Below are positions 16,108-24,832 of a DNA stretch of 64,000 nucleotides, one piece after another; the first letter of the stretch is position 1; each line of letters begins with the position of its first letter. The DNA lies in the NCBI RefSeq assembly GCF_900117455.1, contig NZ_FPHO01000003.1, forward strand, positions 186,001-250,000, given 5' to 3'. Origin of the DNA: Hyphomicrobium sp. CS1GBMeth3 (GTDB lineage: Bacteria; Pseudomonadota; Alphaproteobacteria; Rhizobiales; Hyphomicrobiaceae). Both the position numbers and the translations under genes were made by a program. The notes under the pieces were generated by a model. That model saw only the letters and a list, made by a program, of their open reading frames with translations, was not told where the DNA came from and did not search any database.

Positions 16108-19100
16108 TGGCAGCCCTCGAGCAAACGAAGTCGAGCCGCCAGCCGAACCGCCTCGCGACCGGCGGTCTGGTCGACCGCAGCTTGACGCTGCACTTCACCT
16201 TCGACGGCAAGACCTACGTCGGCCATCCCGGCGATACGCTGGCCTCCGCGCTACTGGCCAACGGCGTCGTCCTCACCGGCCGCTCGTTCAAATATCACCG
16301 CCCGCGCGGCATCCTCTCCGCAGGCTCCGAGGAACCCAACGCACTCGTCGAGCTGCGCACGGGCCCGCGCCGCGAGCCGAATACGAAAGCGACCGTCGCC
16401 GAGCTTTACGATGGCCTCACGGCCATGAGCCAGAATCGCTGGCCGTCGCTCAGCTTCGATCTGATGGCGGTCAACTCGCTGCTCTCGCCGGTCTTCGTCG
16501 CGGGCTTCTACTACAAGACCTTCATGTGGCCGGCGGCCCTCTGGGAGAAGCTTTACGAGCCTCTGATCCGCCGCGCCGCGGGCCTCGGACGCGCGTCGGA
16601 CGATGCCGACCCCGACACTTATGAGAAGGTGACCGCATTTGCCGACGTGCTGGTCATCGGCGGGGGTCCGGCTGGCCTCGCGGCTGCGCAGGCAGCAGCG
16701 CGCACCAACGCCCGCGTGATCCTGGTCGATGAGAACGCCGCGCTCGGCGGACGCGCCGTGGACGATGCGGCCGAGATCGGGGGCAACCCGGCCCACGAGT
16801 GGGTCAAGACCGTGGAGGCCGAGCTCTCCCGCAACCGCGAGGTTCGCATCCTGCGCCGCACGACGGTGTTCGGAACCTATGATGGCGGCACCTACGGCGC
16901 GCTCGAGCGCGTGAACGATCATGTGGCCAAGCCCGTGCACGGCGCACCACGCCAGCGTTTGTGGCGGCTCGTTGCCAAGAAGGTCGTTCTGGCCTCTGGC
17001 GCCACCGAGCGACCGGTCGTCTTCGGCGGCAACGATCGCCCCGGCGTCATGCTTGCAGGCGCCGTGCGCACCTACATCAACCGGTTCGGCATTGCGCCGG
17101 GCAAACGCGCGGTTGTGTTCACCAACAACGACTACGGTGCCACGACGGCGGCCGACCTCGCACGCGCAGGTGTCGACGTCATAGCCCTGGTCGACAGCCG
17201 CCCCGAAGCCAGCGCCTCCATGAGCCACATTGCGACCGTGACTGGAACGCGCCTGATTTCGGGCGGCGTCGTCACCGGCGCTCACGGTCGCAACCGCGTC
17301 AGCGGCGTCACTGTCCGCACGGCGGCAGGGGAAACTTTGACGCTCGATTGCGATCTCATTGCCGTGTCCGGCGGCTGGAATCCCAACATCCAGCTCACGA
17401 CCCACCTCGGCGGCAAGCCGGTGTGGAGCGACCGCCTGCAAGCTTTCCTGCCCGGTGCATTGCCGACGGGAATGTCGCTCGCCGGCGCGGTCGGCGGCGA
17501 CGTCACACTCGATAAAGCCCTCGCAACAGGCAACGCAGCTGGTTCCTCCGCCGCCACCGAGAGCGGCCACACGGCGGTCGCCGTGCCCATCCCAGCGGCG
17601 GCCACCGAGAGCGATGCCATCGCGCCGCTGTGGCGTGTCCCTGATCCTGACGGCAAGGCGTTCGTCGACCAGCAGAACGACGTTACCGACAAGGATGTCG
17701 AGCTCGCCGAGCGCGAGGGTTTTCGCGCCGTCGAACACCTGAAGCGCTACACCACGCTCGGCATGGCGACCGATCAGGGCCGCACGGCCAACGTCAACGC
17801 GCTGGCCATCATGGCCGAGATCACGGGCCGCTCGATCCCCGAGACCGGCATTACTATCGCACGGCCGCCCTATGCGCCGGTCGCCTTGGGCGCGCTCGCC
17901 GGCCATCATCGCGGCAAGAGCTTCAAGCCGACGCGGCTGCCGCCATCCTACCGCTGGGCGAAGGAGCAGGGCGGAAAGTTCGTGGAGACCGGCCTCTGGC
18001 TGCGGCCGAGCTACTTCCCGCGTCCCGGCGAGAAGGACTGGCTCGAGTCCGTCTCTCGCGAGGTGACGACCGTGCGCAACGCCGTCGGCATCTGCGATGT
18101 CTCGACGCTCGGCAAGGTCGACATCCAAGGCCCGGACGCGGCGATCTTCCTCGACCGCATCTACATGAACGGCCTTAAGACGCTTGCCATCGGCAAGGCG
18201 CGCTACGGCGGCATGCTGCGCGAGGACGGCGTCCTGATGGACGACGGCACCGTCGCCCGCTTCGGAGAGACGCACTACTTCATCACCACGACTACCGCCA
18301 ACGCCGTGAAGGTCGTGCAGCACATGGAGTACTGTGCCCAGTGGCTATGGCCGGAGCTCGACGTGCAGATCGTCTCTGCCACCGAGCAGTGGGCACAGTA
18401 CGCTGTGGCGGGTCCCAAGTCGCGCGCGCTGCTGCAGAAGATCGTCGACCCCGCTTTCGACATCTCCGACGCCGGCTTCCCTTATCTCGGTGTCGGCGAG
18501 ATCACGGTCTGCGGCGGCATCAAGGCACGTCTTTACCGGCTCTCGTTTTCGGGCGAGCGCGCCTACGAGATCGGCGTCCCGGCCCGCTATGGCGACGCGC
18601 TGATCCGCCGCCTGATGGCGGCCGGCGAGGAGTTCGGCGTCTGCGCCTACGGCACCGAGGCGCTCGGCGTCATGCGCATCGAGAAGGGCCACATCTCGGG
18701 CCCCGAGCTCAACGGCAACACGACGCCCCAGGACGTCGGCCTCGGCGGCATGGTGGCCAAGAAGAAGGACTTCATCGGCCACGTGCTCGGCAAGCGGCCC
18801 GGCCTCGCCGATCCCGACCGGCCGGCGCTGATCGGCTTCCGCCCGGTGGATCGCTCGGCGCGCCTGCGCTCGGGGGCTCACTTTATCGCCCGCGACGCGA
18901 CGCCCACTGCCGAGAACGATGAAGGCTACATGACCTCGGTCGCCTACTCGCCGTCGAATGGGCACTGGATCGGGCTCGGCTTGTTGAAACGTGGCCCGGA
19001 GCGTATCGGCGAGATCGTGCGTGCCGTGGACCCCGTGCGCGGCGGCGACACGCTGGTCGAGGTCGTCTCGCCGGTATTCGTGGACCCCGAAGGAGGGCGC

Positions 19101-19112
19101 GTTCGTGGCTGA
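16107..19112 (+). CDS. soxA: Sarcosine oxidase alpha subunit family protein (SoxA/MgdC)
   Basis: A 1001-residue multidomain subunit. Residues about 25-100 form a ferredoxin-like Fer2_4 domain. An NAD/FAD-binding domain follows with GGGPAG at 185-190 and a second dinucleotide site near NDYGATTAADLA. The C-terminal 390 residues form a GcvT-like folate-binding domain (GAEALGVMRIEKGH, GNTTPQDVGLGG). In sarcosine oxidase this domain transfers the methyl-derived formaldehyde to tetrahydrofolate, giving methylene-THF. Length matches the family. Overlaps soxD by 1 base and soxG by 8. Confidence 0.93.
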   Translation: MAALEQTKSSRQPNRLATGGLVDRSLTLHFTFDGKTYVGHPGDTLASALLANGVVLTGRSFKYHRPRGILSAGSEEPNALVELRTGPRREPNTKATVAELYDGLTAMSQNRWPSLSFDLMAVNSLLSPVFVAGFYYKTFMWPAALWEKLYEPLIRRAAGLGRASDDADPDTYEKVTAFADVLVIGGGPAGLAAAQAAARTNARVILVDENAALGGRAVDDAAEIGGNPAHEWVKTVEAELSRNREVRILRRTTVFGTYDGGTYGALERVNDHVAKPVHGAPRQRLWRLVAKKVVLASGATERPVVFGGNDRPGVMLAGAVRTYINRFGIAPGKRAVVFTNNDYGATTAADLARAGVDVIALVDSRPEASASMSHIATVTGTRLISGGVVTGAHGRNRVSGVTVRTAAGETLTLDCDLIAVSGGWNPNIQLTTHLGGKPVWSDRLQAFLPGALPTGMSLAGAVGGDVTLDKALATGNAAGSSAATESGHTAVAVPIPAAATESDAIAPLWRVPDPDGKAFVDQQNDVTDKDVELAEREGFRAVEHLKRYTTLGMATDQGRTANVNALAIMAEITGRSIPETGITIARPPYAPVALGALAGHHRGKSFKPTRLPPSYRWAKEQGGKFVETGLWLRPSYFPRPGEKDWLESVSREVTTVRNAVGICDVSTLGKVDIQGPDAAIFLDRIYMNGLKTLAIGKARYGGMLREDGVLMDDGTVARFGETHYFITTTTANAVKVVQHMEYCAQWLWPELDVQIVSATEQWAQYAVAGPKSRALLQKIVDPAFDISDAGFPYLGVGEITVCGGIKARLYRLSFSGERAYEIGVPARYGDALIRRLMAAGEEFGVCAYGTEALGVMRIEKGHISGPELNGNTTPQDVGLGGMVAKKKDFIGHVLGKRPGLADPDRPALIGFRPVDRSARLRSGAHFIARDATPTAENDEGYMTSVAYSPSNGHWIGLGLLKRGPERIGEIVRAVDPVRGGDTLVEVVSPVFVDPEGGRVRG

Positions 19113-19686
19113 TCAATTGACACCGGCATCCGCATTCCACGACTGGCATCCGCTGGCGACGCCCGGCCTCACCGTCACGCCGCGTGAGACGCTGACGCTC
19201 GCGAGCTTTGCTGCCATCCAGGGCAAGGAGAACGCACTGCGTGAGGCCATCTACACGGGCTACGGCGTCGAGCTGCCACGCGGCACCTCTCGCGTCACAG
19301 GCGTCGGTACCGCCTTTGTCTGGGCGGGCCCGGACCACTGGCTGGCCCTGGCCGAGCGTGAAGGCGGACGCGATCTCGAGAGCGAGCTGAAGGAGCAACT
19401 TTCCGGTATCGCCTCGGTCGTCGACCAGTCCGATGGCCGTGTCGTGGTACGAATCGCCGGTCCCCACGCCCGCAGCGTCCTGGCCAAGGGTGTTCCGCTC
19501 GACTTGCATCCGCGCGCCTTCAGGCCGGGCGACGTCGCCATCACGCACGCAAGCCACATCGGCGTCATCCTGTGGCAGGTCGATGACCAACCCACATATG
19601 AGGTTGCGCTGTTTCGTAGCTATGCCGACAGCTTCGCCCACTGGCTCTTCGAGTCCGCTGCCGAGTATGCTGCGCCCGCAACGTGA
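19105..19686 (+). CDS. soxG: Sarcosine oxidase gamma subunit family protein (SoxG/MgdD)
   Basis: A 193-residue small subunit of the heterotetramer. I choose the GTG at 19105 (VADQLTPASAF) because AGGAGG lies 8 bases upstream and the start overlaps the soxA stop; the longer frame from 18991 lies entirely in soxA. Family segments seen are GTAFVWAGPDHWLALA, VVDQSDGRVVVRIAGPHA and RSYADSFAHWL, the GcvT-like/YgfZ-type fold of the gamma subunit. It completes the B-D-A-G set. Confidence 0.9.
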   Translation: MADQLTPASAFHDWHPLATPGLTVTPRETLTLASFAAIQGKENALREAIYTGYGVELPRGTSRVTGVGTAFVWAGPDHWLALAEREGGRDLESELKEQLSGIASVVDQSDGRVVVRIAGPHARSVLAKGVPLDLHPRAFRPGDVAITHASHIGVILWQVDDQPTYEVALFRSYADSFAHWLFESAAEYAAPAT

Positions 19687-19712
19687 ACCGCAGTCAAAAA
19701 AGGAGAAACGGC

Positions 19713-20261
19713 ATGAGCGGACGCATCGGCATTCGAGTTGGAGAGGCACTCGTCGCAGGCGGCCCACCTGGCACCGCTGCTGAACCCGAGGTTGCCATCG
19801 GCGAGATGGACGGCCCGCTCGGCACCGCTTTCGCGAACCTGCTCGGTAATCAGGTTGCGGGCCACAGCCGCGTGCTCGCCCTGCTCAACACCGACGTCAT
19901 GGTTCGTCCGGCCACGATCTGCGTGAGCAAGGTGACGGTGACCAGCGAGCGTTACACCAACATCCTGATGGGCACCGTGCAGTACGCGACGGCCATGGGC
20001 GTGCTCGACGCCGTGCGCGCCGGCGACATTCCGAAGGAGAAGGCCAACGACCTCGGCATCATCGTCTCGGTGTGGCTCAATCCCTCTGTGGCTACGATCG
20101 ACAACTTGGACCACAAGATCCTGTTCGACATCCACCGCGAGGCGACCACGCGCGCCATCCACAAGGCGATGACGAACGAGCCGTCCATCGACTGGCTGCT
20201 CGAGAACCAGGAAAAGATCGTGCACAAATATTTCGAGAAGGGCCTCAAGGGCGAGATCTAG
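19713..20261 (+). CDS. Formaldehyde-activating enzyme (Fae) paralogue
   Basis: A 182-residue protein matching Fae along its length: VGEALV (9-14), GTAFANLLGNQ (37-47), VRPATICVSKVTV (64-76) and a GVLDAV helix at 96-101. Fae condenses formaldehyde with tetrahydromethanopterin. Fae enzymes carry a proposed catalytic His in a NEVAH-type motif; the matching segment here reads EPEVAIGEM, with Ile-29 in that place, and it has an insertion before it. It may therefore bind C1 units or ligand without the normal catalysis. The start at 19713 follows AAAGGAGAAA. Being last in the sox operon, it probably handles formaldehyde from methylamine oxidation. Confidence 0.85.
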   Translation: MSGRIGIRVGEALVAGGPPGTAAEPEVAIGEMDGPLGTAFANLLGNQVAGHSRVLALLNTDVMVRPATICVSKVTVTSERYTNILMGTVQYATAMGVLDAVRAGDIPKEKANDLGIIVSVWLNPSVATIDNLDHKILFDIHREATTRAIHKAMTNEPSIDWLLENQEKIVHKYFEKGLKGEI

Positions 20262-20291
20262 GCCGCCGGCTTTTGAAGCCTGCACGGAATC

Positions 20292-20327
20292 GCAGCCGGC
20301 CGAAACTCGGCCGGCTGCAGCGCTTTT
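20292..20327 (+). terminator. Rho-independent terminator of the sox-fae operon
   Basis: GCAGCCGGCCGA (20292-20303) pairs perfectly with TCGGCCGGCTGC (20307-20318), and TTTT follows within 10 bases. It lies 30 bases after the Fae-like stop. Confidence 0.85.
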
Positions 20328-20416
20328 GAGGGCCGAATAAAAGCCGGAGTGCCTATCCGGTTACGCTTCCCTGCGCAAAGGCTTGACTGGCGAGCGTACA
20401 TCACCATGCTCGCCGT

Positions 20417-20938
20417 ATGCTGACTCTATCCCTTCTCCGCCACGCAAAGTCGAGCTGGGCCAACCCGGAGCTCGACGATCACGAGCGTCCACTGGCCAAG
20501 CGTGGCGTCCGCGCCATCCCGGCCGTCGCGAAATTCATCCGACAGGAGAAGCTGCGCCCGGACCTCGTGCTCTGCTCGGACGCTATGCGCACCCGCGCCA
20601 CCCTTGCCCTGCTCCTCGCCGAGCTTGGACCTCCAACGCCGCGGGTGATCTATGATCCGGACCTTTACCTTGCAGCGCCCGGTGCCATCCGCAGTGCGCT
20701 CGCAAAGCTGAATGACACCGCGACCCATGTACTGGTGGTGGGACACAACCCGGGCCTGCACGCGCTCGCGCTCGAACTTGTGGGCGAAGCCGACCGCAAG
20801 CTGCTCGCCGCCATGGCGCAGGAGTTTCCGACGGCCGCCTACGCGGTCTTCTCGTTCGACGTCGCAAGCTGGAAGGATGTGAAAAGCGCGAGCGGTCATC
20901 TGGAGCATTTCACCACGCCGCGCCGCCTCGGCACTTGA
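20417..20938 (+). CDS. sixA: SixA-type histidine phosphatase
   Basis: A 173-residue histidine phosphatase superfamily protein. The catalytic RHG-type motif is LLRHAKSSW (His-9), followed by ERPLAKRGVRA and CSDAMRTRATL; the second catalytic His is in VVGHNPGLH. These are the marks of SixA proteins that dephosphorylate His-phosphotransfer domains. Short, single domain, no signal peptide. Convergent with the histidine kinase gene, 22 bases apart; whether it acts on that kinase is not shown. Confidence 0.85.
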   Translation: MLTLSLLRHAKSSWANPELDDHERPLAKRGVRAIPAVAKFIRQEKLRPDLVLCSDAMRTRATLALLLAELGPPTPRVIYDPDLYLAAPGAIRSALAKLNDTATHVLVVGHNPGLHALALELVGEADRKLLAAMAQEFPTAAYAVFSFDVASWKDVKSASGHLEHFTTPRRLGT

Positions 20939-20960
20939 TCAGGGACGGAAGCTCACCCCT

Positions 20961-22025
20961 TCACCCGGCCACGATCGCGTCCTGCGAGAGACGCATCCGG
21001 CAGACGATGCCCTCCCCCTCGAAGCTGATGCTCGGCGTGTCGGCGCGGGTTGCAGCGAACGAAGATACGAGCGCAAGCCCGAAACCATACTGCGGCGGGG
21101 CTTGCGGCGGCATCCCGCCATGCTCGCGCCAAACAACCTCGAGATAGCGATCCGCGCCATATTCGAAGAACGTCCATCCGAGGGTCACGGCCCCCTCGTC
21201 CGTGCGGAGCGCCCCGTATTGAGCCGCATTCGCAGCAAGCTCATGCAGCGCCAGCATGAACGTCTGCGCCACGGAGGCCGTAAGCCGCGCAGAAGGGCCG
21301 CTGACCGCAACGCGATCGGCAATGTCGGCAAGCTCCGCCTCCACGGCCTCCGCAATCTCGACCCCAACACCGTCGGCCGACGAAGCAAGCTGATGTGAGC
21401 GCGCGAGCGACCGAAAACGACCCATCAGTGCCGCCCGCGCCTCGGGAATGCTACGCCCATCGCTGACCGTGCGCATCGCCACGGATTGCAGGATTGCGAG
21501 CAGATTTTTGCTTCGGTGAGCCTGCTCCCCGACCTTGCGGCGAAGCGCACCCGAGATTTGCTTCTCCTCGAGAACGGCGGCACCGAGGTCGTGCACCTGC
21601 GTTTCAAGTGCGGCGATGCGCGCTTCGTCGCCGGTCCGCTCGACCCTAAGCCGCCGGAGCTCCAAGACGCACGAAACGCGCTGCGCCAGAAGCTCGCTTA
21701 AGAACTCCGTCGGCACGTAATCGATGGTGGCTCCCGCGTCGCCGACATCCGGCTGCCCTTCCGCGATAACGATCACCGGTGTGTCGGACGACCGCAAGGC
21801 CGAAGACGCCAGATCCCAAAGATCTGAGCGCGCGCCATCGGCGCCATCCATGTTCACCAGCATGGCCCCGAATTCCCCGTCGCGAAGAAGCTGCCGCGCG
21901 TCCTTCCCGGAACGTGTTGTCACCACCTGCCTCGCCAAGCCCGCAAGCAGCTTGCCGTACGCCTCATGACGATCGGCAACGGCGTCGACAACGAGAAGAT
22001 CTAGTGGCGCTGCGGCACCCGACAT
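20961..22025 (-). CDS. HWE-family histidine kinase with degenerate receiver-like N-terminus
   Basis: A 354-residue cytosolic kinase. Residues 1-120 look like a receiver fold (LLVVDAVADRHEAYGKLLAG) whose acceptor-strand position reads MLVNMDG, so it is probably not phosphorylated in the usual way. A coiled-coil linker follows, then the HWE/HisKA_2 phosphoacceptor HRSKN (His-170), the N-box HELAANAAQYGAL (His-261), a VVWREHGG motif and the G-box FGLALV. HWE kinases commonly drive PhyR in the alphaproteobacterial stress response, and this one closes the phyR-nepR-ecfG cluster. Confidence 0.87.
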   Translation of the reverse strand: MSGAAAPLDLLVVDAVADRHEAYGKLLAGLARQVVTTRSGKDARQLLRDGEFGAMLVNMDGADGARSDLWDLASSALRSSDTPVIVIAEGQPDVGDAGATIDYVPTEFLSELLAQRVSCVLELRRLRVERTGDEARIAALETQVHDLGAAVLEEKQISGALRRKVGEQAHRSKNLLAILQSVAMRTVSDGRSIPEARAALMGRFRSLARSHQLASSADGVGVEIAEAVEAELADIADRVAVSGPSARLTASVAQTFMLALHELAANAAQYGALRTDEGAVTLGWTFFEYGADRYLEVVWREHGGMPPQAPPQYGFGLALVSSFAATRADTPSISFEGEGIVCRMRLSQDAIVAG

Positions 22026-22149
22026 TGGAGGCTCGGCACGTTAAGAGCAGCGGTCGGCTCTATGATTGAATTTTACACAGGAAATATGGTTCCGGGCGGC
22101 CGCTTTCAAACCCAGCGGCAAAGGCCCGTAGAAAACCGCCCTAGCCCGC

Positions 22150-22503
22150 CTAGGCGCCCGAAGCCACGAGATCGTCGACCAGCCGCCGGACCACCTCGAA
22201 GTCGAACGGCTTGGACAGTGTAATGTGCTGCCGAAAGGCATCGGGCATGGCTTGCGCGCCGTGTCCCGTTGCAAATGCGAACGGTACACCGCGCTTTCCC
22301 AACGCCTCCGCCACCGCGAAACAATCATGATCGCCGAGCGTCACATCGAGGATCGCCGCGTCGATGCGCGTCGAGGCAACGAGCTTGAGCGCCTGATCTT
22401 CCGTATGGGCAGGCCCAACGGTCTCGTGGCCGTACTCGGTCAGAAGGTCGCTCAGCATCATCGCGATGAGTGCTTCATCGTCGACAACCAGCACACGCGC
22501 CAT
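22150..22503 (-). CDS. Single-domain response regulator
   Basis: A 117-residue stand-alone receiver: acidic pair D8/D9 (VVDDEALIA), phosphoacceptor D53 (AAILDVTLGD), and KP near the end (TLSKPFDF). No output domain. The start at 22503 (MARVLVVDD) gives the exact family N-terminus; the frame extends 14 codons further. Lying between the HWE kinase and phyR, it may act as a phosphate sink or adaptor in the stress phosphorelay. Confidence 0.87.
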   Translation of the reverse strand: MARVLVVDDEALIAMMLSDLLTEYGHETVGPAHTEDQALKLVASTRIDAAILDVTLGDHDCFAVAEALGKRGVPFAFATGHGAQAMPDAFRQHITLSKPFDFEVVRRLVDDLVASGA

Positions 22504-22708
22504 CTCGTAACACCCTTGTGCCAGACCCGATCCGCCGGCGGGCACGAAACTCCTTCAGCATACACCAAAGGAGACCGACCATTCCGAGCGTGGATCACGC
22601 CGAAGTTGTAGGCGGAGTATAGCCTGGATCAGGCACAAATGCGCGCGACTTCGGCCCGCACATATGTCCGCAACCGCCCTATCTCAACACATCGGCGTTG
22701 AGGGTTAA

Positions 22709-23557
22709 TCAGGGCCTAGCATCCGAGCTTGTCGCCAGCCTAGGCCCGCGTTGCTGGCTGGCAAGCCCGGACGACGCGTCCGGAACATGCGCGTCGGTGC
22801 CGAAGAACAGTGCCTGGCTGACGAGGGCGCGCACCGTGTTCGGCTCGAACGGCTTCGTGATGAGGAACGTCGGTTCCGGCCGTTCGCCGGTAAGCAAGCG
22901 CTCGGGGAACGCAGTAATGAAGATGACCGGCAGATTGAAACCGAGCAGAATTTCATTGACGGCGTCGAGCCCCGAGCTGCCATCCGCCAGATGGATATCG
23001 GCAAGGACAAGTCCGGGTCGCTTTTTCCTGACCTCGGCGATCGCCTCGCGATGTGTGCGTGCGACGCCGGACACCCGATGCCCGAGCCCTTTGACAAGGG
23101 CTTCGAGATCCATCGAGATCAAGGGCTCGTCCTCGATAATGAGAACGTCGGTGGCAGTCTGCTCGGCGATCTGCTCGCCTGCCTCCTCGATGAGGCGGCT
23201 GACTTCATCAGTCGAGCACTCAAGTATCTCGGCGATCTGCTGGGTGGTGAAGCCTTCGACGGAGGCAAGCAGGAAAGCCTGCCGCGGCCGCGGCGTGATC
23301 GCTTCCAGGCTGCGGTCGGCCTGGCTCTTGGGCTCCATGGCGTCTCGGTTCAGACGGATCGAGTTCCAGACTTTGAGGAAGCACTTGTACAATCCGACAC
23401 GCTTCATCTGAGTGTCAGGGAAGCTCTGCGGATCGGCAACCAGGGTCTCGAGCACGGCCACCACGTAGGCGTCGCCGCCCTCCTGGCTTCCCGTCAACGC
23501 GCGTGCGAAGCGCCTCAGGTAAGGAAGTTGAGGCGCGATCGTCTCTGCAAGCGACAT
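22709..23557 (-). CDS. phyR: PhyR general stress response anti-anti-sigma regulator
   Basis: A 282-residue protein with the PhyR layout: an N-terminal EcfG-like sigma domain (YLRRFARALTGSQEGGDAYV through TTQQIAEILECSTDEVSRLI) and a C-terminal receiver (DVLIIEDEPLISMDLEAL, acceptor Asp in LVLADIHLADG, KPF at the end). When phosphorylated it binds NepR and frees EcfG. The start at 23557 is the family N-terminus MSLAETIAPQLPYLR. It has its own EcfG-type promoter (23609-23634) about 45 bases upstream, implying positive feedback. Confidence 0.95.
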   Translation of the reverse strand: MSLAETIAPQLPYLRRFARALTGSQEGGDAYVVAVLETLVADPQSFPDTQMKRVGLYKCFLKVWNSIRLNRDAMEPKSQADRSLEAITPRPRQAFLLASVEGFTTQQIAEILECSTDEVSRLIEEAGEQIAEQTATDVLIIEDEPLISMDLEALVKGLGHRVSGVARTHREAIAEVRKKRPGLVLADIHLADGSSGLDAVNEILLGFNLPVIFITAFPERLLTGERPEPTFLITKPFEPNTVRALVSQALFFGTDAHVPDASSGLASQQRGPRLATSSDARP

Positions 23558-23608
23558 GATTCTCTCCCTACTGAGCAAACCCGCGAGGGGGTCGCGACCC
23601 TCGTGCAA

Positions 23609-23634
23609 AACGCATAACCGATAACGAAGGTTCC
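23609..23634 (-). promoter_or_regulatory. EcfG-dependent promoter of phyR
   Basis: On the minus strand GGAAC (23634-23630) and CGTT (23612-23609) are separated by exactly 17 bases, matching the EcfG consensus. The start of transcription would be about 45 bases before the phyR ATG. Confidence 0.8.
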
Positions 23635-23674
23635 GCGAGTAAAACTCAAATTAACCCAAAGGCTAAGCTTCCGT

Positions 23675-24229
23675 TCAGCCACGCGCTGATTGCTTTGCCA
23701 GTGCGTTGCTCATCGCTGAGGCGGCCGCCGATCCGCTCTTGAGCTCATCGTCACCAAGGAGCTCTGTCAGCCTGTTGCGCGCGCGGTTGACCCGGCTCTT
23801 GATCGTACCGACTGCGCAGCCGCAGATTTCCGCGGCCTCCTCGTAAGAGAAGCCTTCGGCACCGACCAGGATCAGCGCCTCGCGCTGATCCGACGGCAGC
23901 AACCCGAGCGCCGCGCGGAAATCGGCAAGATCAAGGTGCCCATACTGCTCAGGCTGGACGGCCAGCGAATGCTGATACTGATCATCCGGATCGTCCACCT
24001 CGCGCTTCAGCTTGCGGTGCTGCGAGAAATAGACGTTACGCAGGATCGTAAACAGCCACGCGCGGAAATTCGTCCCCGGCGTAAAGGAATCGCGGCTATT
24101 CCATGCCTTGACCAGCGTCTCCTGCACGAGATCGTCGGCGCGCGCCGGATCGTTGGCGAACGACCGCGCAAACGCACGAAGATGCGGGATCGCACCGACA
24201 AGGTCTTGTTCGAAGTCAGGTGCTGTCAT
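23675..24229 (-). CDS. ecfG: EcfG general stress sigma factor
   Basis: A 184-residue ECF15-type sigma factor. Region 2 has DDLVQETLVKAWNSRDSFTP and NFRAWLFTILRNVYFSQHRK; region 4 has LPSDQREALILVGAEGFSYE and CAVGTIKSRVNRARNRL. The start MTAPDFEQ (24229) overlaps the nepR 3' end by 14 bases, the standard nepR-ecfG coupling. It directs general stress transcription from GGAAC-N16/17-CGTT promoters and is held by NepR. Confidence 0.95.
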   Translation of the reverse strand: MTAPDFEQDLVGAIPHLRAFARSFANDPARADDLVQETLVKAWNSRDSFTPGTNFRAWLFTILRNVYFSQHRKLKREVDDPDDQYQHSLAVQPEQYGHLDLADFRAALGLLPSDQREALILVGAEGFSYEEAAEICGCAVGTIKSRVNRARNRLTELLGDDELKSGSAAASAMSNALAKQSARG

Positions 24230-24467
24230 TGTCAGCCTTCGCGTCCCCCGCGCCTTTTGCGCCGTCGGTCTCGGAATTCTTGAGCTGATCGAGGAGCTGC
24301 CTGAACTTGTCTGGCACCTGCTCCCGAACAACCTGCTCATAGGTCTCGCGGAGCTTTCGCCCAAGCGCGCCCTGGATCGCTTCGTCGATCGTTGCCGTTG
24401 GCTCGATACCCATGGTGTCCTCTGGCACAACACTCTGAGCCGGCTGAACGGATTTTTGAGTGCTCAT
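24216..24467 (-). CDS. nepR: NepR anti-sigma factor
   Basis: An 83-residue anti-sigma factor with the conserved NepR core LGRKLRETYEQVVREQVPDK followed by FRQLLDQL (about residues 35-63), flanked by disordered tails. It sequesters EcfG until phospho-PhyR displaces it. First gene of the nepR-ecfG pair; a GAGGGATCC ribosome site precedes the ATG. Leader of about 260 bases from the EcfG promoter at 24736-24761. Confidence 0.92.
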   Translation of the reverse strand: MSTQKSVQPAQSVVPEDTMGIEPTATIDEAIQGALGRKLRETYEQVVREQVPDKFRQLLDQLKNSETDGAKGAGDAKADNDST

Positions 24468-24735
24468 GTTGTTTGGATCCCTCGAAAACTCGTCCCCGCG
24501 CGGTTGGCCGGGGGCGCCGGCCCTATCGCAATCATCATTATTTTAGCAACACCCCCTCGATCATGGACCCAGCAAGGCCCAAAATGGTGTGCGCCGCCGG
24601 TCGGACGCGTCATTTTCTTGGCCTGCCACCCAACGCCGCGCATCGCCTTCCAAACTTACGGACAGCCGAAAAGAGCTGACTCTTCAGCGCCGTATCCTCC
24701 CAAAACGACCTTCGCAGTATCGGCGGACGAGACCC

Positions 24736-24761
24736 AACGCCTCATGTGGGAATAAAGTTCC
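24736..24761 (-). promoter_or_regulatory. EcfG-dependent promoter of nepR-ecfG
   Basis: GGAAC (24761-24757) and CGTT (24739-24736) on the minus strand are 17 bases apart. It points at nepR-ecfG, so the sigma factor would activate its own operon. The gap 24468-25136 holds this site and a plus-strand counterpart but no convincing gene. Confidence 0.75.
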
Positions 24762-24807
24762 ATGAGGCGAGCCTCGCATGGCCCGGGATGGGAAGGCCGT
24801 GGGCTGC

Positions 24808-24832
24808 GGAACTGCGGCGCCCGGCCCGCGTT
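24808..24832 (+). promoter_or_regulatory. Plus-strand EcfG-type promoter, divergent from nepR
   Basis: GGAAC (24808-24812) and CGTT (24829-24832) are 16 bases apart on the plus strand. The first gene downstream is the GGDEF protein at 25137, leaving a leader of about 300 bases. High GC content raises the risk of a chance match. Confidence 0.5.

Noticed and set aside
16251..18323. 690-codon open frame on the minus strand
   Set aside because: It is antisense to soxA, has biased Gly/Ala/Arg/Val composition without domains, and is a high-GC shadow.
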